Assembly: GCF_016862795.1 (NCBI RefSeq)
Contig: NZ_BONQ01000083.1
Span: 186,001-250,000 of the forward strand
Origin: Dactylosporangium siamense
Lineage (GTDB): Bacteria > Actinomycetota > Actinomycetes > Mycobacteriales > Micromonosporaceae
Direction: 5' to 3'
Length of the DNA: 64,000 bases
Shown piece after piece: positions 34,268 to 42,569 of this stretch (position 1 is its first letter; each line of letters opens with the position of its first letter). The notes under the pieces are model-generated. The model searched no databases. It saw nothing but the letters and a program-made list of their open reading frames with translations, and was not told the DNA's origin. Position numbers and translations under genes: made by a program.

Positions 34268-35578
34268 GTGACGGAGGAGGAGTCGCTCGGCGCGCGGATC
34301 AGGCGGCTGCGCCTGGAGCGTGGGCTGACGCAACGGGAGCTGGCCGAGCCGCGGTACACCCGCGCGTTCCTGGCCGCGATCGAGGCTGGCGTCCGCGTCC
34401 CGACTGCCGAGACGCTCGCCCACATAGCGGGCACGCTTGGGGTCGACGCCGACGACCTGCGCCACGGGCGCCCCGCGGACGCGGCCGACGTGCTGGCGGA
34501 CGTGCTCGCCGAGGCGCGCCGCGAGCTGTCCCGCGGCAGGACGCGCGACGCGGCCGCCAAGGCCGCTGACGTCGAGCGCCGGGCCCGCCGATACGCGCTG
34601 CCCGAGCTGCGGTGCCGGGCCGTCCACCTGGCCGGGGACGTCGAGCTGCACAGGGGTGACGTGGGTGCGGCGATCCAGCTGTACACCACCGCGAAAACGT
34701 TGCTCGAGCCGCAGCACGTCACCCTGCGCGCCGCGGTGGTCGCCCGCGAGGCCTACTGCCTGCAGATCACCGGCGCGACCAGCGAGGCGATCACGTTGCT
34801 CGAGACCGAGTTGCGGAGCGTCCGCGCCGACGCCGACCCCGATCCCGACGCGCAGATCCGGTTGACCAGCGCGCTGGTGTACACGTTTCTGGAGCTGGAC
34901 TGGCGCGAGCGCGCCCGCCGGCTCGAACGCGAGGCGCTGCCGCTGCTGCCGAGGGTGCGCAATCGCGAGTGGCTGGCACAGTTCAGCGTCACCGTCGCCC
35001 AGCTGCGGCGTGATCACGACCTCGCCGACACCGAACGGCTCCTCGGTGAGGCCCTCGCCATCTACACCGATCTCGGCCTCACCCGGGAGATCGGCATTTG
35101 CCAATGGGCACACGGGTACGTCCTGCGCCGCGTCGGCCGGGTCGGCGAGGCCGCCGCGAGGTTCGAGCAGGCCCGGGCCATCCTGCGCGAGGTGGGCGCC
35201 GTGCAGGACCTGGCCGGCGCCACCCTCGAGCTGGCCGAGGCGCGCCGCCTCGACGGCGACCTGGACGGGGCGGAGCGGCTCGCCACCGAGGCGGCCGGCA
35301 TCTGCCACCGCACCCAGCACCAGGAGTGCATGGCCGAGGCGGACCGCATCCTCGGCCGGATCGCCGGCGCCCGCTCTCCCGGCGACCCATTCGCCGATCA
35401 ACTCCTCAGCAGGGCCGCCGATCGTTACGCGGAGTCAGGACTCACCGCCGAACTTGTGACGACGAGCAGGTTGTTGGGCGAGCAGCGGCGTGCTGCCGGT
35501 AACGTCGAGGGTGCGGCAGAGAGCTTCCGGCGGGGGCTTCTCGCCGCCGCCCGCCCGTTGGTGACGCCACATGAATGA
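34268..35578 (+). CDS. XRE-HTH regulator with TPR-like repeats, copy 1
   Basis: 436 residues from the GTG at 34268, seven bases after GGAAGG; TTG and ATG codons just upstream lack such a site. The HTH is at residues ~8-62 (IRRLRLERGLTQRELAEP, FLAAIEAGVRVPTAETLAHI). The remaining ~370 residues are helical TPR-like repeats with A-x-x-x-L/E periodicity (GAAIQLYTTAKTLLEPQH, RLLGEALAIYTDLGL, AAARFEQARAILREVG). This is the layout of cytoplasmic peptide- or protein-sensing XRE-TPR regulators. It overlaps the next gene by 8 bp, a paralogue. Confidence 0.9.
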   Translation: MTEEESLGARIRRLRLERGLTQRELAEPRYTRAFLAAIEAGVRVPTAETLAHIAGTLGVDADDLRHGRPADAADVLADVLAEARRELSRGRTRDAAAKAADVERRARRYALPELRCRAVHLAGDVELHRGDVGAAIQLYTTAKTLLEPQHVTLRAAVVAREAYCLQITGATSEAITLLETELRSVRADADPDPDAQIRLTSALVYTFLELDWRERARRLEREALPLLPRVRNREWLAQFSVTVAQLRRDHDLADTERLLGEALAIYTDLGLTREIGICQWAHGYVLRRVGRVGEAAARFEQARAILREVGAVQDLAGATLELAEARRLDGDLDGAERLATEAAGICHRTQHQECMAEADRILGRIAGARSPGDPFADQLLSRAADRYAESGLTAELVTTSRLLGEQRRAAGNVEGAAESFRRGLLAAARPLVTPHE

Positions 35579-36965
35579 CGGCATCGGCGGACGGATCCTG
35601 GCCCTGCGCACCGGCAAAGGGCTGACCCAACGTGACCTCGCCGAGCCCAACTACACGGCCGCCTATGTCTCATCCGTCGAAAACGGTCATCGCGTCCCGT
35701 CCAACGACGCCCTCGCCCACTTCGCCAACCGCCTGTCCGTCGACGTCACGCAGCTCACCACCGGCCGCCACCCTGGCGACGCACTGTCCATCGAGATCCA
35801 GCTGATTGAAGAGCGACAACCGCAGCTCTGGTACGAGCACCGCGCCGCCGATCCGGTCGAACCCCCGGTTCGCCGGGCCACGGCCGAGGTCGTGCTGGGC
35901 CGCCGAGCCCTGAAGATCGCCACTCCCGACGACGCCGCAGCTCACTTCGAGCGGGCCCGACGTCTCATCCCACCGACCCTTGCCCACCTGCGGACGTCGG
36001 CGGTCGTCGGGCTCGCCCTGTGCGCGCGACTGCAGGGCGACCCGGGGTATGCCGCGTACCTGCTGACCGACCTCCGCGACGAGCTGCACCGCGCCGGGCT
36101 GCCGGATCCCGTGTCGGTGCTGGCGATCCACGCCGTGCTGGCGTTGTGCCAGTCGGACCTGGGTGAGGACGCCGCCGCGGCCGCGGAGACCGCGCTGGCG
36201 CTGGCCGGACCGGGAGCGGGCGTGGTCGAGGCGCAGCTGGCGACGGCCCGGACGCTTGCCGCGTCGAACCATCTGCCCGAGGCGCGGGCGGCGCTCGTCG
36301 CGGCGGGTGGCGCGAGCCTGGAGTCGTGGCTCGCGGACGAGATCGCCGGGGCGCAGCGGATCCGGGCCCGGGGGCGGCTTTCGGCGGGCGACCTGGCCGG
36401 TGCGCTGACGGATCTGACCGCGGCGCGGCGGCGTTCGACGGGGCCGGCGGCGCTGGACGCGATGGTCGATCTGGCGGAGGTGCATCGTGCGCTGGGCGAC
36501 CCGGCGACGGCGCGCGCCCTGCTGTCGGCAGCCGACCGGCTGGTCGACCCGAACGGACTGGGCGGCGTTGACGAACTGGCCGACGTTGACGGGCCGGCTG
36601 GCGTTGACGGGCCGGCTGGCGTTGACGACCCGGGCGGAGCTGACGACCCGGGCGGCGTGGACGGGACAGCCGGCGTGGACGGGCCGGGCGGCGTGGACGG
36701 GCCGGCCGGCGGCTCCGCGGTTGATGTGCGGCGGGCGCGTGCTCATCGCGTGCGGGCGCTGCTCAGTCAGGACGCCGGCGATCTCGACGCGGCCGAGCGG
36801 CACCTCCGCGCCGCGATCACCATCCATCGCCGCACCGGCCCCCGGCGCGAGCTCGCCCAGCTCTCCCTCGACCTGGCCGACCTGCTGACCGCGATGCGCC
36901 GCCCGGACGACGCCCTGTCCGTCCTCGCCGACGGCCTCACCGCCGTCGACGGCCACGCCGGATAG
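35571..36965 (+). CDS. XRE-HTH regulator with TPR-like repeats, copy 2, with repeat insertion
   Basis: 464 residues; its ATG lies 8 bp inside the end of copy 1. The HTH is at ~5-60 (ILALRTGKGLTQRDLAEPNY, SSVENGHRVPSNDALAHF), clearly similar to copy 1 including the unusual ELAEP/DLAEP turn. The TPR-like body is more diverged. Residues ~331-380 are a six-residue repeat (GVDGPA-type) encoded by 18-bp DNA repeats, splitting the helical region before a last repeat pair (DLDAAERHLRAAITIHRRTG). Probably a duplicated regulator pair acting together. An 83-bp-period repeat region lies just downstream. Confidence 0.88.
   Translation: MNDGIGGRILALRTGKGLTQRDLAEPNYTAAYVSSVENGHRVPSNDALAHFANRLSVDVTQLTTGRHPGDALSIEIQLIEERQPQLWYEHRAADPVEPPVRRATAEVVLGRRALKIATPDDAAAHFERARRLIPPTLAHLRTSAVVGLALCARLQGDPGYAAYLLTDLRDELHRAGLPDPVSVLAIHAVLALCQSDLGEDAAAAAETALALAGPGAGVVEAQLATARTLAASNHLPEARAALVAAGGASLESWLADEIAGAQRIRARGRLSAGDLAGALTDLTAARRRSTGPAALDAMVDLAEVHRALGDPATARALLSAADRLVDPNGLGGVDELADVDGPAGVDGPAGVDDPGGADDPGGVDGTAGVDGPGGVDGPAGGSAVDVRRARAHRVRALLSQDAGDLDAAERHLRAAITIHRRTGPRRELAQLSLDLADLLTAMRRPDDALSVLADGLTAVDGHAG
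36563..36711 (+). repeat. 18-bp tandem repeat encoding GVDGPA units
   Basis: Degenerate copies of GGCGTTGACGGGCCGGCT occur about eight times in frame inside the second XRE-TPR gene. Later copies read GGCGTGGACGGGCCGGGC. The insertion is not in its paralogue. Confidence 0.9.
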
Positions 36966-37013
36966 CCACGCCGCGACTGCCTCCCACGACGGTGCGGCAC
37001 ACAGTCACGCCAC

Positions 37014-37260
37014 GGCACGACCGCGACGCGTCACGCACGCCACGGCCGCGACACGTCGTGGCACAAGGCCGCTGGTGTTGCACACGGTCGCGGCGCGGCA
37101 CGACCGCGATGCGTCGCACACGCCACGGCCGCGACACGTCGCGGCACAAGGCCGCGAGTGTTGCGGCGCGGCACAAGGCCGCGGGTGTTGCGGCGCGGCA
37201 CGGCCGTGACGCGGCGTGGCACAAGGCCGCGGGTCCGGCACATGGTCGCGGTGCGGCGGG
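37014..37260. repeat. Intergenic GC-rich repeat, ~83-bp period plus shorter derivatives
   Basis: The 334-bp gap 36966-37299 holds no convincing gene. Two long copies start GGCACGACCGCGA at 37014 and 37097, 83 bp apart. Shorter copies sharing GGCACAAGGCCGC and GTGTTGCGGCGC follow at about 37143, 37171 and 37219. GCGACACGTCG-type palindromic pieces recur, so the RNA would fold strongly. No constant spacer pattern, so not CRISPR. Confidence 0.85.
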
Positions 37261-37299
37261 CAGCCGTGCCGGCGAGGGAGGCAGCCGTGCGCTGCGGGG

Positions 37300-37764
37300 T
37301 CAGTCCGCGAGCCGGGCCGGAAACCCACCCGTGGCGATCGGACCCCACGACTCGATCGTGACGCGCAGCAGCGACTTGCCCTGCTGGCGCATCGCTTCGC
37401 GGTACTCGTCCCAGTCGGGATGCTCGCCGGAGATGCAGCGGAAGTACTCGACCAGCGGCTCCAACGCCTCCGGCAGGTCCAGCACCTCGGCGACCCCGTC
37501 GACCTGGACCCAGGGACCGTTCCACTCGTCGGAGAGCACGACGACCGAGACGCGGCTGTCGCGGCGGGCGTTGCGGATCTTGGCGCGCTCCGGATACGTC
37601 GAGATGACGATCCGCCCCTGCGCGTCGACCCCGCTGGTGACGGGTGAGGCCTGCGGGCGGCCGTCGGCTCGGGTGGTGATGACCAGCGCCCGGTGCCGGC
37701 TCGAAAGGAACTCGATCAGCTCGGAGCGGCCCACGTCAGTGTTTGTCGCGATGGTACGACCCAT
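37300..37764 (-). CDS. PPOX-class (F420/flavin) oxidoreductase
   Basis: 154 residues. The split-barrel fold is shown by LSSRHRALVITTRADGRPQASPV (in two parts, around residues 20-45), GRIVISTYPERAKIRNARRD and VQVDGVAEVLDLPEALEPLV. The pattern is that of the PPOX-class F420-dependent reductases of actinobacteria, small homodimeric enzymes reducing unsaturated or nitro compounds; FMN instead of F420 cannot be excluded. Monocistronic and divergent from the suppressor-of-fused gene with a 59-bp gap. Confidence 0.9.
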   Translation of the reverse strand: MGRTIATNTDVGRSELIEFLSSRHRALVITTRADGRPQASPVTSGVDAQGRIVISTYPERAKIRNARRDSRVSVVVLSDEWNGPWVQVDGVAEVLDLPEALEPLVEYFRCISGEHPDWDEYREAMRQQGKSLLRVTIESWGPIATGGFPARLAD

Positions 37765-37823
37765 GCCTCAACCCTAATCGCAGCAAGGGTTGAAGGATTT
37801 CTGAACTATGGTTAGGTCGGCTG

Positions 37824-38864
37824 GTGACCTCCGACGCACCTGGCTGGGACGCCATCGACGCCGCGCTCGACCGCCTTTACCCCGGCATCGAGCCCAAGCA
37901 CTACGCCACGCTGCTGAAATGGTCGCTCGGCGGGCCGGATCCACTGGATGGCATCAGCTTCTACGCCCGTGAAACGCCGGTGCCGCACTGGCACATCGTC
38001 AGTTACGGCATGAGCGAGCTGTATTCGGCGCCCAATCCGGACGCGGAGTGGTCCGGCTGGGGATACGAATTCACGTTCCGGGTGCGCCGCCAGCCGGGCG
38101 AGACCCAGCCGCCGGTCTGGGCCGCCAACTTCCTGCAGAACCTGGCCCGCTACAACTTCAGCAGTGGCAACGGCTTCGCGCCCAACCATCAGATGGATCT
38201 CAATGGGCCGATCGCGCTGGAGTACCAAACCCTGATCCGCGCCATCGCCTTCGTCGAGGACCCGGAGCTCGGCGTCATCGATGCCCCGTTCGGCAAGGTC
38301 CGGTTCCTGCAGGTCTTCGGCATGACCCTGGACGAATACGCGGCCACCCAGACGTGGAGCGTGGAGGCGGTGCTCAACCTCGTCGCCGGGCACGCCCCAC
38401 TGTTCGTCACCGACCTGCGCCGCAAGTCGCTCACCGACATCCCCGCCTTCGCAGAGAAGGTCGCCGCTGGCCGCCGTCGCGACGGTTCGTCCACCAGCAG
38501 CCTGGCCGTCGCCGAGTTCGCCTGGCTCCCGGACGGCGACGGCTACCGCCTGATCGTCGGCGCCCACGCGGTCGAGCGCATCGCCGCGGTCCTGCGTGGT
38601 CGCCTCCGCTTCGGACGAAGCCTGGTCGTCGACGGCCCCGACAGCAGCGTCGAGTTCTCGTCCGGCAGTTTCGGCCTCGGTACCAACAGCGACCCCGTCC
38701 TACTTAAGATCGTTCTGACGGACGAGGCCCTGGATCACCTGACCGGCGTGCTCGTCCCCCTGGCCGGCGTCTCCCCCGTGCCGGAAGCCCCCGGCCTCAT
38801 CGTCGACGTCCGCCCAACCCTCATCCGCGACGGCGACGGCAACGTGGTCGAACGCATCGGCTGA
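37824..38864 (+). CDS. Suppressor-of-fused domain protein
   Basis: 346 residues from a GTG at 37824. The SUFU-like fold covers residues ~5-190: WDAIDAALDRLYPGIEPKHY, VPHWHIVSYGMSELY, GWGYEFTFRVRR, WAANFLQNLARYNFSSG and VRFLQVFGMTLDE. A less conserved C-terminal half (residues ~200-346) follows. Bacterial SUFU proteins frequently serve as immunity proteins in polymorphic-toxin loci, but no toxin gene is next to this one. Soluble, no signal peptide. Confidence 0.9.
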   Translation: MTSDAPGWDAIDAALDRLYPGIEPKHYATLLKWSLGGPDPLDGISFYARETPVPHWHIVSYGMSELYSAPNPDAEWSGWGYEFTFRVRRQPGETQPPVWAANFLQNLARYNFSSGNGFAPNHQMDLNGPIALEYQTLIRAIAFVEDPELGVIDAPFGKVRFLQVFGMTLDEYAATQTWSVEAVLNLVAGHAPLFVTDLRRKSLTDIPAFAEKVAAGRRRDGSSTSSLAVAEFAWLPDGDGYRLIVGAHAVERIAAVLRGRLRFGRSLVVDGPDSSVEFSSGSFGLGTNSDPVLLKIVLTDEALDHLTGVLVPLAGVSPVPEAPGLIVDVRPTLIRDGDGNVVERIG

Positions 38865-38912
38865 CCCGCCGATTCCGGAAGAAATTGTCGGTCGTCTCCA
38901 TAGACTGGAAGC

Positions 38913-39284
38913 ATGCTTGACCACCTCGGGATCCAGGTAGCCGACCTGACCGCCAGCAAGGCGTTCTACGACGCGGTCCTCGCACCGCTCGGCGCGAAAC
39001 GCATGATGGAGTTCCCCGGCGTCGCCGGTTACGGCGTCACCAAGCCCGACTTCTGGCTCGGCCCGGTCACCATCGACGTCGTCCAGCGCGAAGTGCACGT
39101 CGCGTTCTCCGCCGCCGACCGCGCGACGGTCATCGCCTTCCACGAGGCAGGCGTCGCATTCGGCGCAGAGGTCCTCCACGCCCCACGACTCTTCCCCGAA
39201 TATCACCCCGACTACTTCGGCGCCTTCCTCCGCGACCCCGACGGCAACAACGTCGAAGCCGTCTGCCACTTACCCGCCCCGTAG
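38913..39284 (+). CDS. VOC-family (glyoxalase/bleomycin-resistance fold) protein
   Basis: 123 residues: MLDHLGIQVADLTASKAFYD at the start and GAFLRDPDGNNVEAVCH at the end are the two halves of a VOC metal-site fold (His4 and the C-terminal Glu). Such proteins are lyases, dioxygenases or drug-binding resistance proteins; the substrate cannot be read from sequence. Starts 48 bp after the SUFU gene, possibly cotranscribed. Confidence 0.9.
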   Translation: MLDHLGIQVADLTASKAFYDAVLAPLGAKRMMEFPGVAGYGVTKPDFWLGPVTIDVVQREVHVAFSAADRATVIAFHEAGVAFGAEVLHAPRLFPEYHPDYFGAFLRDPDGNNVEAVCHLPAP

Positions 39285-39737
39285 CCAGCACCACCCGCCG
39301 CCACCACCGCGAACACGTCGGCGGCAGCGGGCTCGACGACGCCCCGGGTCGGGCTCATCATGAAATTCCCCGCGGAACATTGCCGGGCAAAACGTCGGCG
39401 CGGTCGGGGGGCAGGGCGGCGCCGTGACCACGGGCGGCCGGTTCCACCACGACACCGCAATCGGATGCCGCCACGGACCGGTCGACGTCAATCACCACGC
39501 CTGGGCGCAACCGACGGTGACGCCTGCCGTTGTCCGGCGGGGACCTCGTCGTCGGACAGGCGGTAGAGTTGGCGTACCGCCCGGCCCCGGGCGACGTTTC
39601 CTTTGGCCGCACCGTCGGCGTGTCCGTTCTACCGGCGCGCTGCCCATTCGATGGGCAAACCCGTTCGATGGGCAGGCGATGGTGATTCCCGGCTGACTGA
39701 TGACCACCGTCCAGCAGTCACCACTTCGGGAGCAGCC
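39285..39737. other. 453-bp region without a convincing gene
   Basis: Open frames here lack family similarity and ribosome sites. A short direct repeat TTCGATGGGCA occurs twice around 39648-39674. The promoter of the small gene at 39738 should lie here, but I see no clear hexamers. Confidence 0.5.
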
Positions 39738-39920
39738 ATGAACGTAGCGAAATCCAAGATCCTCGAAGTCCTACGCAGCCGCGGGCAGAACGACCGAGCG
39801 GACTGGGTCGACCGGACAATGCCGGACGAGATCGACACCGCGAAGAACTCGGGCCTGCTCAGCCTGCTGAAGCTCGACGCCGCCGACCTGACCGACGAGC
39901 CGGACCGCCAAGCAGGCTAG
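39738..39920 (+). CDS. Small 60-aa conserved-type protein
   Basis: MNVAKSKILEVLRSRGQNDR at the start, then ADWVDRTMPDEIDTAKNSG and LLSLLKLDAADL. The ATG follows GGGAGC by five bases. The amphipathic helices and the RGQxxRADWVDR..PDE..T..NSGLL pattern resemble a small actinobacterial hypothetical family I have seen near regulators. No signal peptide. Function unknown. Confidence 0.7.
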   Translation: MNVAKSKILEVLRSRGQNDRADWVDRTMPDEIDTAKNSGLLSLLKLDAADLTDEPDRQAG

Positions 39921-39927
39921 CGGCGAG

Positions 39928-40003
39928 CCAGGGAGGCCAGGCGCCAGGGAAGCCAGGCGCCAGGAAGCCACGGAAGCCACGGAAGCCACGGAAGCCACGG
40001 AGC
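39928..40003. repeat. Short tandem repeats: 9-bp GGAAGCCAC x4 and related units
   Basis: GGAAGCCAC occurs four times without interruption at 39963-39998, preceded by degenerate GCCAGG(C/G)-type units. It lies in the gap between the small gene and the convergent desaturase gene. Confidence 0.92.
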
Positions 40004-40008
40004 GAACG

Positions 40009-41022
40009 TCAGCGCCGGGATGGGGTGAGGGCCGCGCCTACGCCGTCCAGGTGGCGTAGCACCTCGCGCCACGAGCGCCACAGGCTGGTTTCGCAGTAGT
40101 CGACGCCGTTCTCGGCGCAGAAACGCCGGACGAGGACCTGGGCCCGGCGCAGGTTGGGGCGCGGCATGCTCGGGAAGAGGTGGTGCTCGATCTGGTAGTT
40201 CAGGCCGCCCAGCGCGGTGTCGACGAGCCAGCCGCCGCGGACGTTGCGGGACGTGAGCACCTGTCGGCGCAGGTAGTCCAGGTTGTTGTCGGCGGAGAGG
40301 ATCGGCATGCCCTTGTGGTTCGGGGCGAAGGCGCTGCCCAGGTAGATGCCGAAGAGGCCCTGGTGCACGGCGATGAACACCAGGCCCTGCAGGGGGTTGA
40401 GGACGACGAAGACCGCCGTCAGGTACAGCACGGCGTGGGCGGCCAGCAGCGTGATCTCGGTCGGGCGGCGGCGCAGTTTGGCCCGGAACACGGCCTGGAC
40501 ACTGCTGAGGTGCAGGCTCATCGCCTCGAGGGTCAGCAACGGCAGGAACAGGTAGCCCTGCACGCGGATGAAGGCGGCCCGCAGGCCGCGCAGGCCGGCG
40601 GCCTGGCGGGCGCTGAAGGCCAGCGGGACGACCACGATGTCGGGGTCGGCGCCCTCGGTGTTGGGGTTGGCGTGGTGCCGGCTGTGCTTGTCGACCCACC
40701 AGCCGTAGCTCAGCCCGATGGCGAGGTTGGCGTGGAGGATGCCGAGGAGGTCGTTGGCGCGGCGGGACCGGAAGATCTGGCGGTGGCCGGCGTCGTGACC
40801 GATGAACCCGACCTGCGTGAACAGGGCGGCCAGGAGCACCGCGGTGAGCAGTTGCCACCAGGACTGGCCGATGAGCACGAACGCCGTCCAGGTGGCGACC
40901 AGCAGCCCGCCGACCGCCGCAATCCGGGTCGCGTAGTAGCCGCCGCGGCGCTCGAGGAGGCCGGCCTGTTTCACGTGGCGGGAGAGTTGGGCGTACTGCG
41001 AAGGCTGGACGAACGCGCTCAT
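40009..41022 (-). CDS. Membrane fatty acid desaturase
   Basis: 337 residues. Three diiron His boxes: HDAGH (76-80), HSRHH (113-117) and QIEHH (277-281, in NYQIEHHLFPSMPRPN). Helices at ~35-50, 55-75 and 155-225 fit the four-helix desaturase fold. The QIEHH third box without a fused cytochrome b5 is typical of actinobacterial acyl-lipid (delta-6/delta-9-like) desaturases. Expected to introduce a double bond into membrane acyl chains using a ferredoxin. No reductase gene is adjacent. Confidence 0.93.
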   Translation of the reverse strand: MSAFVQPSQYAQLSRHVKQAGLLERRGGYYATRIAAVGGLLVATWTAFVLIGQSWWQLLTAVLLAALFTQVGFIGHDAGHRQIFRSRRANDLLGILHANLAIGLSYGWWVDKHSRHHANPNTEGADPDIVVVPLAFSARQAAGLRGLRAAFIRVQGYLFLPLLTLEAMSLHLSSVQAVFRAKLRRRPTEITLLAAHAVLYLTAVFVVLNPLQGLVFIAVHQGLFGIYLGSAFAPNHKGMPILSADNNLDYLRRQVLTSRNVRGGWLVDTALGGLNYQIEHHLFPSMPRPNLRRAQVLVRRFCAENGVDYCETSLWRSWREVLRHLDGVGAALTPSRR

Positions 41023-41115
41023 GATGTCCCCGACCGTGGGAGGCGTGAAGGCGGAAAGCGCAGCACCACCAGGCCGTTACGCTACCGCTCCCGGAGCGTG
41101 CCCGCACGGTGACGG

Positions 41116-41736
41116 TCAGAAGACGTCCATCGCCGCGGCCACCTGCCGCTCGGTCTCGCTGCCGCGGTGGTCGGCGCGCAGGTCGTCGCGGACCCCGGCG
41201 ATGTCCTCGGCGCTGCGGTTCTGGCTCAGTTTCCACTTTGCCTCGACCCTGGTGATCACGAGCTCGATGCCGACGATCGCGCGCAGTTGCCCCTCGATGA
41301 AGGCGCGTGGCGCGTCGGCCACGGACCAGGGCGACGGGCGACCGGCCTCGTGGCGCTCGGTGAGCCGGCGCACCAGGTCCTCGGTCCACGCGGGGTCGTC
41401 GTGGGCGACGAGCGTGCCGTAGACGTGCGCGGTGATGTAGTTCCAGGTCGGCACGACGCGGCCGTGTTCGCGTTTGGACGCGTACGCCGACGGTGACACG
41501 TACGCGTCGGGACCCCGCACGATCGTCAGCGCCTCGCTGCCGGTGTGCTGCCACTGGGTGTTGTTCCGGGCGACGTGCCCGGACAGCACCCCCGCCGCCG
41601 GGTCGAACAGCAGCGGCAGCGTGGTCGCGACCATGCCCTGGCCGTCCCAGGTGACCAGGTCACAGGCCGCCGCCCGCGACAGCAACTCGTGGACGGCGGC
41701 ATCGGACGGCGCGGCGAAGTGCTTGGGCACATACAT
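41116..41736 (-). CDS. PaiB-type FMN-binding protein
   Basis: 206 residues from the ATG at 41736 (MYVPKHFAAPSDAAVHELL). Family marks: LPLLFDPAAGVLSGHVARNN, SYASKREHGRVVPTWNY-like middle (PTWNYITAHVYG) and the C-terminal KWKLSQNRSAEDIAGV. PaiB proteins were named as negative regulators of sporulation and degradative enzymes in Bacillus, but structurally they are FMN-binding split barrels, so an oxidoreductase role is as likely. Monocistronic. Confidence 0.92.
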   Translation of the reverse strand: MYVPKHFAAPSDAAVHELLSRAAACDLVTWDGQGMVATTLPLLFDPAAGVLSGHVARNNTQWQHTGSEALTIVRGPDAYVSPSAYASKREHGRVVPTWNYITAHVYGTLVAHDDPAWTEDLVRRLTERHEAGRPSPWSVADAPRAFIEGQLRAIVGIELVITRVEAKWKLSQNRSAEDIAGVRDDLRADHRGSETERQVAAAMDVF

Positions 41737-41757
41737 GAACACCAAGCGTAAACGGTG

Positions 41758-42513
41758 TCAGCAGCCGCGCCAGACCACCGGCGAGAGCCCACCGGGCCCG
41801 TCGCTGTGACCGACCAGCGTGTGGCCGTCGCCGGCGAAGCCGCTGACGATGGCCCGCCGCCCGTCCAGCGACGGCAGCGTGAAGAGGGCGCCGTCGCGCC
41901 AGACCGTCGCCTGCTCCCCGGGTCCCCGCCCGGCGATCGCGCCGGTGCCGTCCACCGCGACCGGCACGACGGGTAACCCTGTGCTCGACGGCCCCGGTGG
42001 CCAGGTTCCAGCGGACCGGCGTGCTGCGGGCGACCAGCTCCTCCTTGCCGTCCTCGCCGCCCGGCCGGTGGACGCGACCCCGATCGCCCAGTCGCCGCTG
42101 ATCGCCTGGCCCTCGCTGCTGAGGTACCCCTCCGGCAGCGCCAACGCACGGCCGGTGCCGTCGGGTGTCCAGCGGTATGCCCGCTCCCGTGTGCCGACGG
42201 TGCCGACGGTGCCGTCCTCCCCGATCCCGGCCGCCATCGTGTCCTTGCCCCCGGCCTGGAGCAGCCGCGCCCGGTCGTGGGTGGCCGGCCAGACGACGGC
42301 CTTGGCGCTGGAGTCCGGGTAGTAGACGATCCCGGCGATCTCGCCCCGGTCGTTGACCGCGACCGCGTCGCTGATGACCGCCCCGTCCGGCATGGGAAGG
42401 TCGGCCACGGCGCCGTCGCGGAGAATGGCGGCCCGCCGGTCCTCCAGCCTGCCGTGGGTACCGACGGAGACGGGAACACCAAGACGATGCACGGCACCCG
42501 ACACGGGGTTCAA
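41758..42513 (-). pseudogene. Frameshifted, N-truncated HAF-repeat-like protein
   Basis: One frame reads HAF-type extracellular repeats (VAVNDRGEIAGIVYYPDSSA, GQAISGDWAIGVASTGR) and again after a gap (VAVDGTGAIAGRGPGEQATV, IVSGFAGDGHTLVGHSDG). Between them (~41975-42060) sense is only kept in the neighbouring frame (GEDGKEELVARSTPVRWNL, then ATGAVEHR). Two compensating indels, near 42060 and 41975, therefore lie in the gene. The N terminus has no signal peptide or ribosome site and abuts the control region of the exporter operon. Sequencing error in the GC-rich stretch is possible. Confidence 0.65.
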
Positions 42514-42547
42514 AACCCGTGTCGGTGCCGTGTCGGCCCCGTGTCAG
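42494..42547. promoter_or_regulatory. 11-bp-phased GTGTCGG heptamers and hairpin upstream of the DrrAB-like operon
   Basis: GTGTCGG occurs at 42519 and 42530 and GTGTCAG at 42541, exactly 11 bp apart; the inverted copy CCGACAC is at 42498. Together with the flanks this also forms an imperfect inverted repeat (GACACGGG / CCCGTGTC). Direct heptamers at 11-bp period are what SARP regulators bind; a dimeric TetR-type operator is the alternative. Confidence 0.6.
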
Positions 42548-42569
42548 CGGCCCCGCGCACGGTGGGTCC

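Noticed and set aside
37014-37260. Possible CRISPR array
   Set aside because: Repeat copies differ in length, share no constant spacer size and have no cas genes nearby.
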